Shown here: piece after piece, positions 1 through 11,570 of the stretch
How positions within the stretch are numbered: the stretch's first letter is position 1
How the letters are laid out: every line of letters starts with the position of its first letter
Assembly (NCBI GenBank): GCA_013350335.1
Contig: CM023538.1
Coordinates: 49,314,695 to 49,378,694 of the forward strand
Source of the DNA: Chimonanthus salicifolius
Taxonomy: Eukaryota > Streptophyta > Magnoliopsida > Laurales > Calycanthaceae
DNA length: 64,000 nucleotides
Direction: 5' to 3'
The notes under the pieces: model-generated
What the model was told of the DNA's origin: nothing
The model's database searches: none
Seen by the model: the letters and a program-made list of their open reading frames with translations, nothing else
Position numbers and translations under genes: made by a program

Positions 1-307
1 AAATAAATCTCGAAATGCATGAAAATGAATTTCAAAACCAACATGGCATTTTCCATAAAACAAATCGAAAACCCAAAAAAATCCTAAACGTCGGACGTCG
101 AGAAAGAATGTGTGAATTTTTAAATGTTCTTTTTTTCATGATGGAACACACAATAATTACAAAATTACTAAAATGCTCTTTCAAGTTCTCGAACTCGAAG
201 TAAGATAAACTTGAGTCCACCGCGGGACCCATACCACTCCCAAAGTTACCAAGGTCCTGAAAACAACTCAAAGATTCACAAATCTCTCAAAAATCAGGAA
301 AAAAAAC

Positions 308-422
308 AAAACAGGTCATTACAGGTCGGGTATATTTAAAACCCATATGGATTTAAAACCCGTAAATACCCTCCCCAACCTGTGGTTCAACCCGGGTTAT
401 CACATAAACCCGTGACCTGTTT
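308..422. repeat. Possible MITE-like inverted repeat
   Basis: The left end AAACAGGTCA (308-317) is the exact reverse complement of the right end TGACCTGTTT (413-422). The interior is rich in short ACCCG/CGGGT words. I found no clear target duplication, so this could be a degraded hAT-type MITE or chance pairing. Confidence 0.35.
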
Positions 423-566
423 AAACTTAAAACCGATTTTTTTTTTTTTTTTAAAAAAAAGAAGTAAAAACAACTGGGAGCCTGAGATATGGTGATTTTA
501 TCACTTGCACGGTGATGAAGAATAAGTCGGGGCTAGGGAGTGGCATGCGATGGCAATGGTGAAGGC

Positions 567-685
567 CACTGTCGCTTCTCCACATTGAAAAAGAATGAGG
601 GCCACTACAATTTGGGGGTTGGCTGCCGTCCTTCTCCCCATTGAAAAAGAATAGAAGAGCCACTAGGGTTTGGGGGTTTGTTAAA
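567..685. repeat. Imperfect tandem duplication, about 60-65 bp unit
   Basis: Two adjacent blocks share the words TTGAAAAAGAAT, GCCACTA and TTTGGGGGTT in the same order. This is a degenerate local duplication with no recognised function. Confidence 0.5.
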
Positions 686-1461
686 GAAATAAAGGAAGTG
701 TCGGCTTGAGAGGAGTTTTTAGTCAAACTACTTGATAAGAAATAAACTGCCGTTGTAGGTCACCAAAACTCCTCCACCCTTCTAGACTTTTCCATTAGGG
801 ACCTATCATAGAGATTAAGCTATTCTCATACTCATGAAATGAGATATTCCATGTACATGGTAACTAGATGCAACATTAGTTAAATGAAAAAATCAATTAT
901 TTTTTTGATTTTTTTATTTGATGGAAATTTATAAAATGGATGATTTAAATAAAAAGTATTTATATTCTTATTTGTTATCCATTTATAATTTTATAATAAT
1001 ATTATGAGATTGTAATAAATTATATAATGTAGAATTTTGGTATTTGAATATGTTTATTTTTCAATTTAAATTTGGCATAAGACTCATCCATTTCGTCAAA
1101 AACAAATGAATCTAAACACATGTAATAGTCTATTGCAGCAACCTAGAGTAAATTATAGAGCATAAGATTTTTACAAAAGAACACAAAAGCTCTATTTAGC
1201 GATTATATATGTACGATTACATCTGATATATTATCTTTTTTTTTTAAAATTATTTTAAGATGATTTATAAAAAAATAATATTGGATTAAAATTAGATATG
1301 ATAAGCCACATGCAGATCAAAATTTGAATCTAAATTTTAATTTTTAGCTACTTGATTTTACTAGTCAAAGTCACATTTTATTTTTTAAAAAAATTTTAGT
1401 TAAAAATTTTATTTCAACTCATCAATTAAATATTATTTAATATAATATTTATGGCACAAGT

Positions 1462-1507
1462 TTGACCGAGTTTGACCACAGTTGACCCCAGTCGAACCAT
1501 ATTTGAC
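1462..1507 (+). promoter_or_regulatory. Phased TTGAC (W-box core) cluster
   Basis: TTGACC occurs at 1462, 1472 and 1482, exactly 10 bp apart. A degenerate copy follows near 1492 and TTGACT at 1503. TTGAC is the known core of WRKY-bound W-boxes. No gene start lies nearby, so function is unproven and it may simply be a 10-bp microsatellite. Confidence 0.3.
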
Positions 1508-2944
1508 TTAACCTTCTATCGAGGCGGATCGCTTTACGGGTCAGTTTTTAAAACATTGGATAGAGCTCAAAATATCGAAACTCCAAGTATACGAAACTTT
1601 CACATGACGAGCAATCATGCCGATGAATTAGTTGCTTGCTGAAAAAAAAGTTATCTTAACTCTCTTTTATATTACCAGATAAGGATTTGATAGTTATTAT
1701 GACTAATCTAAAAGTGAGAATAAAATAAAGATTAGTTCATGTGGGGAGGAGATAGAATACGAATATAAGTTAAAAGTAGATTTTTTAAATGATAAATAAA
1801 GCTTCTTCAGATTATGGTAAACCAATTTTCAATATATTATTCCTTACGAAATATAGTTTGTTTAGACCCGAAAATAGCTGCACTATTTAATTTTGACTAC
1901 TAAGTCTGCATTTTAAATTCTATAACGATAAATAATTGGGAAAAAGAAAGACTTCAGATTCGATGCAAAAAAGAATATTAGCCAGGCGCCACCAACGATT
2001 AAGCAAACGCTTTCCCATTTCTCATTTCCATAAATTTAACTATTACCTAAGTTTATGCATATATGACCATACCTCATTGCTGAATTAAACGGTTGAAGAT
2101 AATAACTTCTACCGATGGTTCAAATTGAAAGACCAAAACTAGTTTTGAGTTTGTTGGATAGGATTCACTTTCAATTCTCTTGTAACGCCCCGCCTTGCAA
2201 TGAAACCGTGACATCGACACATCACGATCCGTAACGTGGAGAAAGCGTAGGATTATATTTAAAATTTCAATTCTTATCACTATACACAATGGGGAGAACT
2301 AAATTCCTATGTATAGCAAGTGTTCAAGATTTCTACCAAAATTTCGACAAAGTCTCTCCTAAAAGTTGGACATTTGAGAAAATTTATTCCCTACGTTTTT
2401 ATATCAATTCACCAGCCAAATCATAGCAATAATATTTGTCCAAATAACATTAAAATTATTACGTGCTCCACTCAAACACATTGGAGTTACGTACTAATCA
2501 AAGTAACTTACTATAATTCAGGAATTCTCAAATATTATATTTCAATTCTATTAAAATGGTCAAACTCGAATAAGAGAAATCAAGTAAAGGAGTTTTTATT
2601 GTAATCCACTTCTCCTTGGTTTAAGCATCTTCTTGGGGTTCTTCAAAGCCCACTTCCATGGCGTTGCTTGAAAATGGTAAGGGGTGAGTTACACTAGTCT
2701 AGTAACGTAAAAGCAACACACTACTAGAATTATAGCATATTTAATTAGACCAATGAAATCTCATTTTATCCATCACCAAGATAGATAAGCAAGCACCACA
2801 TGTATAGCATATGACAATCATTTACACAAGTCAAATCACAAATCATCATATAGACGTATCTCGTGCAAAATGCAACTCTACATGATGGACTCAATGATCA
2901 TTGCCAACTCAACTCACATATGCCCATGCACTCTCGGACACTAC

Positions 2945-3235
2945 GCGGTGCATGTGGTACTCTCACACATGCCAAAACAACCATGTCCCCATCTGGCACA
3001 TATGGTACTCTCTCGTATGTCCATACAATCACACCTACGACGCGACGTATATGGTAATCTCATGTATACCAACGCAGTCGTACTCATCAACACTCGCAAC
3101 GCGGCGCACATGGTACTCTCACACGTGCCAACACAGTTGCGCTATGATGCGGTGCACATGCTACTCTCACATGTGCCAACACAGTCATTCACGTGATGTG
3201 GCGCATACAGTACTCTCATGTATGCCAACACCGTC
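2945..3235. repeat. Minisatellite inside LTR, about 49-bp unit, six copies
   Basis: The core word TGGTACTCTC (with variants) recurs at about 2951, 3000, 3049, 3109, 3157 and 3206, each followed by an ATGCC/GTGCC word. Spacing is about 49 bp with one longer step. The open frames that run through it are a by-product of the repeat. Confidence 0.75.
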
Positions 3236-3456
3236 ACTCAAACACCCATACTCATGCTCATGTCCCTACATGCAAGCTAAATGCAATCACACTAGCAGGA
3301 CATGCGTAACTCAATTAACATCATGTTACATGGGTAGTCATCATTTTTATTATCACATAATCATCAAGATAGAGATTTCCATAACCAATATATACATATC
3401 AAAGTGGAGTAAGATACACTTTTAACAAACATATCCAACCATAGTATTATTCATAT

Positions 3457-3736
3457 CAGGGCCGACCAGACATAAGTTGAGGCCTAAAGCAAAAAATCTA
3501 AACGTGCCTTCTTTGTATTTAATATATTATTATAAGTAGTATTTAATTAAAATTTTAGTTATATATAATAAAAAAGAATCTGAAAAAAATTTCGGGCCTT
3601 TTTTTAACACTCTTGCAAGCTGAAATTTGGGCCTCCCTAATAGGGTTTTGCAGTAAGGTTATCAATAATTTTGGGTCTTCCAATATTTGGGGCCTTAAAC
3701 AACCACTTTTGTTGCCTTTGGGTAGAGCCAACCCTG
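3457..3736. mobile_element. hAT-type MITE, 280 bp
   Basis: Ends are CAGGGCCGAC on the left and the inverted GCCAACCCTG on the right. It is bounded by perfect 8-bp target duplications ATTCATAT (3449-3456 and 3737-3744). Eight-base duplications and CAGGG ends are typical of hAT elements. The interior has words such as GGCCTAAA and GGGCCTTTT and no coding capacity. Its ends resemble the large hAT element at 18884-26188, so it may have been moved by a related transposase. Confidence 0.85.
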
Positions 3737-3744
3737 ATTCATAT

Positions 3745-4936
3745 TAACCATAGCATGACGTGCAACTCCATCACACTTACTTATCACACATATCCATAAT
3801 AGAATAACATATCCACAATAGAATAAAACACATAATTAATCTAACATATAACCATAACATGCTTCATATCTATCACATCACAACATATACTTTCATCTAT
3901 CACATATACCATATCTTAACATGTAATTGCATCTTAGTACAACAAGAATTCCATCAAAGTCTCTAATAAGAAATTTAGAACACATATAATTTAGATATAA
4001 ATTATTGTGTGTTGTAACCCCCACCTCTAAGTGGTCGTGAAAAAACACATTGAATGAGAAAGCCCACTTTGGATCGAAGGGGCTGCTTTCTTGTCTGACT
4101 AATGGTGGATTTCCAGAAAAAGCTACAATAATGAAATTTTAAATATGACTCTGTTAACTCAATGACTCCGCAACTGGATTTAATTCATTAACAACTGAAT
4201 TGAACAGGATTTCCAAAATAGAACAGCAATAATAAAAAAGGGGGAATGGATTGAAATAGGCCCAAGGGAAAATAAACATCCCAAAGAAAATCGATTAATA
4301 ACATTTAAACTAAAGGTCGATGGGCACTAACACCCCCAGCAAGAAACTAATTATGAAAAAAATGTGCCAATTGGAACAATGATTTTTAAGCCATTAGATA
4401 AAATAGAAGTAGTCAATGGTTTGCAATTTAAAACAATAACTAGTGAAATAAATACTAAATAGATGATTTTGAATTTTTTTCAAACATTATTTAGTTTAAT
4501 GAGATAAAAGCATGTGATAAATCACTACCATAATGTCCTGGCTGAAAAAATAGAATGAAGCTTCATGTGGCTGGAGCGAGGGCAGCAGGGTATCTGGAAC
4601 AAAAAGGGTTGGACGATGGTTTTGGTTTCTAACATTACTCAACTTTTGCTTTGGAATAAGGGTAATGTTATCGACACGCCCAAATTCTCTCTATGTAGAC
4701 CCTTATCTCTACTTTCCTCTTTTAGCCCTCTCTTAATTCCGTACATGCGCAATTTACCACCTCCGTGTGCAGTAACGCACGCTTGCTCTTTTCGAGGGTC
4801 GTTCCATCTCCTCTCTAAAGCTTGGGTTTCTCTTCTTCTCTCTCCCTTCCCACACAACACCCAGACATCCATTGTCATCGATGTTGAGGTAATTTTCTCA
4901 ATATTTTCTCTTTTTTCTTTCAATAATCTCTTTATC
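3745..4936. other. LTR interior without gene
   Basis: This continues the interrupted minus-strand LTR after the MITE, as AT-rich then pyrimidine-rich sequence. The open frame at 4565-4975 crosses the copia insertion boundary at 4937, so I do not accept it as a gene. Confidence 0.45.
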
Positions 4937-5852
4937 TGTTGTGGGTGGCTTGAATCAAATCCTAAAATTGGGTAAGTAGCCAGGTTCGGCAGTTTCCAAA
5001 TACCGATTGTACTGTTGATAGACTCGGTAACGGCAACTACTATAAAGATGGGGATTGTGGGACTTCATATTTAATTGGTAATTGCTTAATAAATAAATAA
5101 CAATTAGTGGAATAAGACAGGTCTGTATTAAGAAGGTTTGTTGGGTTTTTAGAAGGCAGCCACGTGGAGATGTGTTGTATGAATGGGCTGGATAAATATA
5201 AAAGGCATCCTCATATAGCACATACGGTGATGGCTATGCTTGTGCTTTCCTAAGCAACAAGGTTACATCTCATATAGCCTTGATATTAGGGATCTTCAGT
5301 GGGCCCATGAGAGACATTCGTTGATTGTATGATTGTTTTTTGGGTGTTTATATTATATATATATACATAGACATGCAGAGAAATTCTAAGAGGATTACAC
5401 GAGACAAAGAGAAGGGCAGGCTGACATACAGAGTGACCACGACTGAGATTAGTTGACAAGGATTATTGTATACAGCAGTACAGTTCCGTGGAGGAACAAC
5501 AGATCCAAAGAGGGTATCTGCAAGGCACAAGCGTGTGCTTCAACCAATCTCAGACTGAGAGGTGTGGTCTTGCCGCAGGATACACATAGATTCAAAGCTG
5601 ATAGAGAGGGGGATTGACGTGCGGGAGAGATCTATTGCAGTGGACAGAAATCAACTGTGTTGTGTTGGGTTTGATTTGGTTCTCTTATGAATCTATTCTT
5701 GTATGTGTATATCTCATTATTTCTCTCTTAATAAAATATTATCACGCTGTGTGGATGTAGGCCGGGTGGGCCGAACCACGTAAATTGTCGGTGTTTGTTT
5801 GTGTTTATTTTCCCCGTTCCATTCTGGTTTATTTCATATAAAAGCGCTAACA
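4937..5852 (+). repeat. 5' LTR of copia element
   Basis: This is a 916-bp LTR with TG..CA ends. It has a G-box CACGTG (5161-5166), a TATA-like TAAATATAAAAGG (5193-5205) and a downstream AATAAAA. Near its end it has the pair GTGGATGTA ... GAACCACGTAAAT. Its match in the 3' LTR is obvious by eye along the whole length. Confidence 0.9.
5161..5205 (+). promoter_or_regulatory. LTR promoter: G-box and TATA box
   Basis: CACGTG at 5161-5166 lies about 30 bp upstream of TAAATATAAAAGG at 5193-5205. The G-box is kept in the 3' LTR (7974-7979), whose TATA box has decayed. This spacing suits a plant polymerase II promoter, but activity is inferred only. Confidence 0.5.
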
Positions 5853-5940
5853 AGTGATATCAGTAGCTTTGGTTGGAGACTAGAGACTCGTGGATGAATG
5901 GAATAAAACACAGTAGAGAAGCTTTGGGTTGTTGGAGGAG

Positions 5941-6720
5941 ATGAAGACCAATACCGCCCGCATGATTATTCTTAATGGAGCAAACTGCTTAATGTGGAAG
6001 GAAAAGATGGGAGATCTTCTGTATTATAGGGATCTCTACAAAACGATAGAAGGGAGACAGAAGGTGTCAGTGGCAGAATATTCTGATGATAAAGGGACGG
6101 CAACACTGAAGGTCTAGATGTCTGATGACGAATGGAATGATCTTGATCAGAAGTGCCTCGGTTTTATTCTGCAGTGGATGGATGATAGTGTGTTTCATCT
6201 AGTGGCCACTGAGACGACGGTGCAATCTCTCTGGAAGAAATTTGAGGGATTATATGCCAGAAAGATTGCGGGCAACAAGGAGTTCTTAATCAGAGAGTTG
6301 GTGAATTTGAAGTACAATGAACGTACTTCGATTACGGAGCATTTGAATTAGACGCAGAGTATAATCAATCAACTCTCATCCATGAAGATGGTTTTTGATG
6401 GTGAGTTGCAGGCCCTATTACTTCTCACTTCCATACCTGATAGTTGGGAGACCTTGGTATGTCACTCAGCAATTCAGGGCCAGATGGTGTTGTCACTATG
6501 AACTCCGTGACAAGTAGTTTGCTGAATGAGGAGATAAGAAGAAAGTCTTTGGTGGGTCTTTCTCAGACACAAGCTCTCTTTATAGAGAGTAGGGGGAGAA
6601 ACAAAAGCAAGAAACTTCAAGACTGTGACAAGCTCAGGGGGTCAAGGTCAAAATCTAGATGGAGTGGTGAAGGAAAGCTTAGACGTTTTTACTGTGAGAA
6701 AAAGGGCATAAGATGATGGA
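5941..6720 (+). pseudogene. Copia gag remnant
   Basis: The frame opening at ATG 5941 encodes a copia gag start (NGANCLMWKEKMGDLL). It runs through a TAG before 6118 and another stop near 6351, keeping typical words such as LWKKFEGLYARK and the LTSIPDSWETL stretch. A zinc-knuckle remnant follows near 6688-6730 (FYCEKKG). Its HKMMDC end is only reached after a one-base frame change. Gag would form the virus-like particle of the retrotransposon. With two stops and at least one frameshift it is dead. Confidence 0.8.
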
Positions 6721-6817
6721 TTGCAACCAGAAGAAGCGTGATCTGGAGGACTGATCGCACAGTTCATATCAAACAAGTGCCCTACAGGGTGACACAAACA
6801 ATGATGTAGGTGTTATT

Positions 6818-7300
6818 GTGTGCACAGTCACCAGAGGTATGGATAATGCAACTGATCAATGGATTCTAGATTCTGGATGTTCTTACCATATGTGTCCACG
6901 CAGAGAGTCATTTGACAAATACAAACCCTGTGATGAGGGACCTGTCTATATGGGCAATGGTGCGAGTTGCAAAACCATTGGTGTTGGGATAGTCAAAATC
7001 AAGACGTTCGATGGCATGGTGAGTACATTGGAGAATGAGCATCATGTTTCTGAGTTAAAGAAAAACTTGATTTCCTTGGGGACACTGGACACTGATGGGT
7101 TTACCTTCAAGTCAAAGAATGAGGCTCTTAGAGTTACTAAAGGAGACATGATTGTCATGAAGGGAAAAAAGGAAAACAATCTATACACACTGGTGGGGAG
7201 TACAGTAATCGACCAGCAGAAGGATCCTACTAGTCGGGCTGTCGGAAGAAGGAAAAGACGGAAAACAATTTGTACACACTGGTGGAGAGTACAGTAATCG
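6818..7300 (+). pseudogene. Copia aspartic protease and GAG-pre-integrase fragment
   Basis: The frame shows the copia protease signature WILDSGCSYHMC with the catalytic DSG, then MGNGASCKTIGVG and LKKNLISLGTLD, which are typical copia protease motifs. It then runs into the start of a GAG-pre-integrase stretch (NNLYTLVGSTV). The rest of pol is missing. At 7166-7340 the same stretch is duplicated in tandem, which shifts the frame. The protease would have cut the gag-pol polyprotein. Confidence 0.8.
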
Positions 7301-7340
7301 ACAGGCAGATGGATCCTATTAGTCGGGCTGCATGAAGAAG
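7166..7340 (+). repeat. Tandem duplication of about 88 bp inside copia internal region
   Basis: The block around ACACACTGGTGGGGAGTACA is followed directly by a second copy (near 7254-7340) with words such as AGTACAGTAATCGAC, GGATCCTA and AGTCGGGCTG. The copies differ at a few bases. Confidence 0.75.
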
Positions 7341-8258
7341 GAAAAGAAGAAACAAAAAGTCAATAGACAGATATGACTTGAAAAACAAAGTCTCTTTTGC
7401 AGGTTGTGATGATCCGTCCAAGTTCCATGATGTAAGCGGAGATCGAAAAACAAAGGGGACGAAAAATCACATAGAGAAAGAGGTGGCGGGTCCGACACAG
7501 TCGATGGTGGGTGTAACAAAGCCGGTGACGGGCGTCAAGTTTGGCAACTTCTTTTAATTAAAGAAGATAGGTGGAGCATCCCAGAGAGTGGGGATGCTCA
7601 CATCTCACAGAGATGCAAAGATTGCAGCTGCAGGTGGAGTAGGGCCGAGAGCGGCCAGTGTGCTCGGAGGTTCGGAGTTGTCTAGGTGCAGTGGAGGATG
7701 GTGTTTCAGTTCGTCTCTGGAGGATTGGTGATTTCTCGTCAAGGTGGAGATTGTTGTGGGGCTCGAATCAAATCTTAAAATTAGGTAAGTCTCCAAGTTC
7801 AGCAGTATCCAAATACCGATTGTACTGTTGATAGACTCGGTCACAGCAACTGCTATAAAGATGGGGATTGTGGGACTTCATATTTAATTGGTAATTTCTT
7901 AATAAATAAATAGCAATTAGTGGAATAAGGCAGGTCTGTATTAAGAAGGTTTTTTGGGTTTTTAAAAGGCAGCCACGTGGAGATGTGTTGTATGAATGGA
8001 GTGGCTGGATAAAAATAAAAGGCAGCCTCATATAGCACATGCGGTGATGGCTATGCTTGTGCTTTCCTAAGCAACAAGCTTACATCTCATATGGCCTTGA
8101 TATTAGGGATCTTAAGTGGGCCCATGAGAGACATTCGTTGATTGCATGATTGTTTCTTGGGTGTATATATTATATATGTATATACATAGACATGCAGAGA
8201 AATTCTAAGAGGACTACACGAGACAAAGAGAAGGGCAGGTTGACATATAGAGTGACCA

Positions 8259-9048
8259 TATAACGACCTGACCCTTGAACAGGGCTTAGGGTCCAACTCA
8301 GTATGAAATTGTCTGCTCTGGGTCCAAAAACATGGCCCTCACAGTTTTGCCTTTGAGCCTGATCCAACTCGGTAGGCCCAAAATGCGTTACACTTGAGTG
8401 AAGGGGGATACCACTTATAGACCCCATTAGAAAGTTCTTCACTTCTGATATGGGACTCTGCAAAGCTCCCACACGCCCAACCACTGCTGGACTGTCGGAT
8501 CCAACTGGCCCACACTGCTTGTCTGACAGACAGGGCCCAGTTTCACTTGGATCAGCCCTTCTAGGGCCTGGCCTCAGGCTCATCGATCAAGATATCACGA
8601 TCCACCCCCTAAAGTCCAAAGCCGCCCCTGGCTCGACCCAATGAACGCAGTGAAAGAAAGTAAGCCCACATAGTCTGAATGTAGAAATCGTAGCTCTGAT
8701 ACCAAATTTGTAACAACCCGACCCATGAACAGGGTTTAGAGTCTAACTCAATGTGAAATTGTTCGTTCTGGGTACAAAAACATGGTCCTCACAGTTTTGC
8801 CCTTGGGCCTGACCCAACCCGGTGGGCCTGAAACGTGTCACACCTGTGTGAAGGGGGTTACCACTTATAAACCCTATCAGGAAGTTTCTCACTTCCGATG
8901 TGGGACTCTGCAAAGCTCTCACACGCCCAACCACTGCTGGGCTGTAGGGTTCGACCGGCCCACACTGCTGGTCCGACCAACAGGGCCAGATTCACTTGGA
9001 TCGGCTCCTCTAGGGCTTGGCCTCTGGCTTATGGGTCAGAATATCACA
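8259..9048 (-). mobile_element. TRIM retrotransposon A, 790 bp
   Basis: Two LTRs (8259-8599, 341 bp; 8709-9048, 340 bp) flank an internal stretch of only about 109 bp. The target duplication is GACCA at 8254-8258 and 9049-9053. On the minus strand the internal part starts with TGGTATCAGAGC (plus-strand GCTCTGATACCA near 8692-8703), the tRNA-Met primer site. It ends with the purine tract AGGGGGTGGAT before the other LTR. There is no coding capacity, so it must use proteins from another element. It is inserted in the copia 3' LTR. Confidence 0.9.
8692..8703 (-). other. tRNA-Met primer binding site of TRIM A
   Basis: The plus strand reads GCTCTGATACCA, the reverse complement of the standard plant PBS TGGTATCAGAGC. 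It lies 5 bases inside the LTR at 8709-9048. Confidence 0.85.
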
Positions 9049-9461
9049 GACCACAACTGAGATTAGGTGATAAGGATTATTGCATACAACAGTACAGTTT
9101 CGTGGAGGAACAACAAATCCAAAGAGGGTATCTGCAATGCACTAGCGTGTGCTTCAACCAATCTCAGACTCAGAGGTGTGGTCTTGCTGTAGGATACACA
9201 TAGATTCAACGTTGATAGAAAGGGGATTGGCGTGTGGGAGAGATCCATTGCAGTGGGAAGAAATCAATTGTGTTGTGTCAGGTTTGATTTGGTTCTCTTA
9301 TGAATCTATTCTTGTATATGTATATCTCATTATTTCTCTCTTAATAAAATCATTATTACAATCTGTGGACGTAGGTTGAGTGGCCCAAACCACATAAATT
9401 GCCGGTGTTTATTTTTCCTGTTTGATTCTTATTTATTTCCACTAAATATGCTAACATTGTC

Positions 9462-10690
9462 ATGGTAGTTCAGTAGTATTTTCCAGTGGGATCCACTTCC
9501 AAAGCATGAAGGTGGAGAATGCATGGGTCCTTCTGCCATCTCAGCAAGCAACGTTGGCACGTTTTAAGTCTCGAGCAAGTGTCAGATTCAGCTGCGAGAC
9601 TGCGTCGGATTGCGCTTCCTGAAGGCCTCCGCAGCCTTTGCGGCAGCCCTCTATATCTCTTTAGTGTTTCTGGATTCTTGCACCGGCAACAAGTCCGCAA
9701 AGTTGAGGCAGGCCGTACGACCCTGAAGCGCTATCGCTGCCACGTCATGTGCCCGTGCGGCCATCTCGATAGTTGGGAAGGTCCCAAGCCATATCCGTGA
9801 CTTCTTGTGCGGCTCGCGAACCTCGTACACTCATTTGCCTCCATTTCTCTGTCACACATCCTTGTAAACAGGGTGTCTCGTCTCTGGGAATTTTGATGCA
9901 GGGCCAAGAGGGCTTTGCGATTTGCAGAGGAGAGATCGCACAAGGAGAGAGAGAAGAGTGGCGTTCGAATGGGAGTAAAGAGAGATGAGAGAGACGAGGA
10001 AACGGTTGTACAAGATAGGTAGGAGCGGCGGTGTGGGGGAGGGAAAACGAACGAAGAGAGATTTTAGGGATTTCCACAAGAAACGGCAAGAGGGGGGTTC
10101 ATGTGAGTGAGGCGTTTCACAACAGGGGTTCTCAGGTATGGGTTTTGGATTGGTTTTTGGAGAGGGTTGAGACAAAAGGATCCATGGGTTTTTGGATTCG
10201 GGTTTTGAGTTTGAGTAAAATAAAAATAAGCAAGGTTTCACAAAATTTTGAGAATTTCAATTTTTTTTTTCCAAAAATCACGCTTTTCAAAAAAGAAAAC
10301 TAGGTAAATTTTATAAAATTCATTTGAGAACCTAATTTTAAACAGTAACTTTTTGAAATAAATATTTAAAAAAAAAACCAAAATATTTTAAAATATTATT
10401 TTTTTGAACTTCGTACAAACTGGTGAGAATTTTGAAAACTTGAAATGTATTTAAGTTAAGGGGAAGTGTGTGCAAATCTGAGGGGAGCTTAAAAGTAAAT
10501 TTCTAGATTTTTCAAGCAAAATAGGCAAACAAAATGTAAAATTACTAACTTGCCCCTTCGAGTCACCGATTCATAATTGGGTCAAGTTGGCTCGTTGGAG
10601 AATGCATCCACCGATTTACGCTACGAAACAACTACCAACAGTATTGGAGATCTGTAGATCTCTCTAAAATTCGAAATCGCAGGTCAGGTC
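9462..10690 (-). other. Gene-free 5' part of the interrupted LTR (R/U5-like and U3)
   Basis: On the minus strand this carries a pyrimidine-rich, UTR-like stretch (about 10240-9800) and an AT-rich U3 with a TTAGTAATTTTAC word shared in spirit with the other large LTRs. Open frames in it are short, overlap on both strands and match no family I recognise. Confidence 0.45.
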
Positions 10691-10701
10691 ATTACATCTC
10701 T

Positions 10702-11570
10702 CTAGATTACCTGATTATATATCCATCATGAGTTATAGGGTTTTTCTTTACTAAAAGACAAATTACATATGTTTATCCGTGCACTGGGTCGCATAGTGTA
10801 AGCATGGACATCTGAGCATGGAATCCACCAAATAGAGTGGTGATGATTTAGTTGGAATTATTTTTCCTTTAATATACTGTCCACTAAAAATTACCTTAAT
10901 CATATTAATCAAGCTATATTTTTAAACTTCTCAAATTTCATCATTTTAATTTTTTTTAATTCTTATATTTATGACCTTTAAAAACATAGATTGATCAATC
11001 TAATAAAGTTGATTATTTGTGAACAACATATTGAAAGAAAGATAATTCCAATGGACCCATCACATTCCTATTTGGTAAACCCCATACGTAGGTGCACACA
11101 GTAATATCCTATGACTTATCATATGGGTGAACATCTCCATAAAAAAAAAAAACCTTTCAATTTGTAATTTTTGTTTAATTGTTATTTATAATTCTTGTAT
11201 GTATCTGTTGATATGAAAGTGTTTAATGATTATAAACCTCACAAATTTATAAAAAATCATTCGTCTTAACAATTATGACTTGAATGATATGATTAAATTG
11301 ACTTTTTAATAGACTATGTATTGAATATTGATCTTTTCAATAATTTACATAGGGTTACATTTAAAACTCAACACGACGATAATTTTCTAAACATATCCAA
11401 ATGACAAACCGATAAATACATAAAAAGAGACAACATAAATGCTATAAGTCGCCAATTCACCAATGCCAGAAGATAAAGATTCAAAATGACACTAAAATCT
11501 GCTCACAGACGAAGGCAGTAGCTGCAGAAGATGTCAATTGTGTTTGAGATCAAACAGAATCTTGACGGTA
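10702..11570. other. AT-rich spacer, nothing recognised
   Basis: This lies between the solo LTR and the 3' end of the ankyrin pseudogene. I see no open frame, repeat ends or RNA-like signal. It may contain the pseudogene's old 3' UTR and terminator region on the minus strand. Confidence 0.4.

Larger units (their letters stand above)
1..2180. other. AT-rich intergenic sequence without a gene
   Basis: I see no coding region here. The stretch is AT-rich with many homopolymer runs. It holds an inverted-repeat candidate near 308-422, an imperfect duplication near 567-685 and a cluster of TTGAC boxes near 1462-1507, listed separately. The short open frames do not resemble any family I know. Confidence 0.5.
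4937..9456 (+). mobile_element. Ty1-copia element, internally deleted, gag-protease only
   Basis: The 5' LTR (4937-5852) and 3' LTR (7752-9456) both begin TGTTGTGGG and end GCTAACA. Target duplications are TTATC (4932-4936) and TTGTC (9457-9461), one transition apart. A PPT-like AAGGTGGAGAT sits just before the 3' LTR. A worn tRNA-Met primer site, TGATATCAGTAGC, follows the 5' LTR. The interior is only about 1.9 kb and has gag and protease remnants but no integrase, reverse transcriptase or RNase H. It is therefore a deletion derivative that could only have moved in trans. It lies inside the older LTR 2181-10696, and its own 3' LTR was later hit by a TRIM (8259-9048). Confidence 0.9.
7752..9456 (+). 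repeat. 3' LTR of copia element, split by a TRIM
   Basis: It begins TGTTGTGGGGCTCG after the PPT and matches the 5' LTR up to 8258, then again from 9054 to the terminal GCTAACA at 9456. The 790-bp TRIM plus its 5-bp duplication accounts for all of the extra length over the 5' LTR. Confidence 0.9.
2181..10696 (-). mobile_element. Solo LTR of a Ty3-gypsy-type element, interrupted by nested insertions
   Basis: On the plus strand the block starts TGTAACGCCCCG (2181) and ends GGTCATTACA (10696). Read on the minus strand it begins TGTAATGACCTG and ends GTTACA, like the other large LTRs of the window. The 5 bp before and after it are both TCTCT (2176-2180 and 10697-10701). Removing the MITE (3457-3736) and the copia element (4937-9456) with their target duplications leaves about 3.7 kb of LTR. 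Other shared family features are a short tandem array (2945-3235) and a conserved GGTAAGGGGTGAG word (near 2678). I infer a Tekay/Del-like chromovirus LTR from the termini and architecture; no internal domain is present to prove it. Confidence 0.62.

Noticed and set aside
2863..3425. Overlapping open frames of up to 174 codons on the plus strand
   Set aside because: They run through the 49-bp minisatellite of the LTR in several frames at once and encode only repeated words.
4565..4975. 136-codon frame that could be a host exon with a GT donor
   Set aside because: It crosses the copia LTR boundary at 4937 and lies in the interrupted solo LTR.
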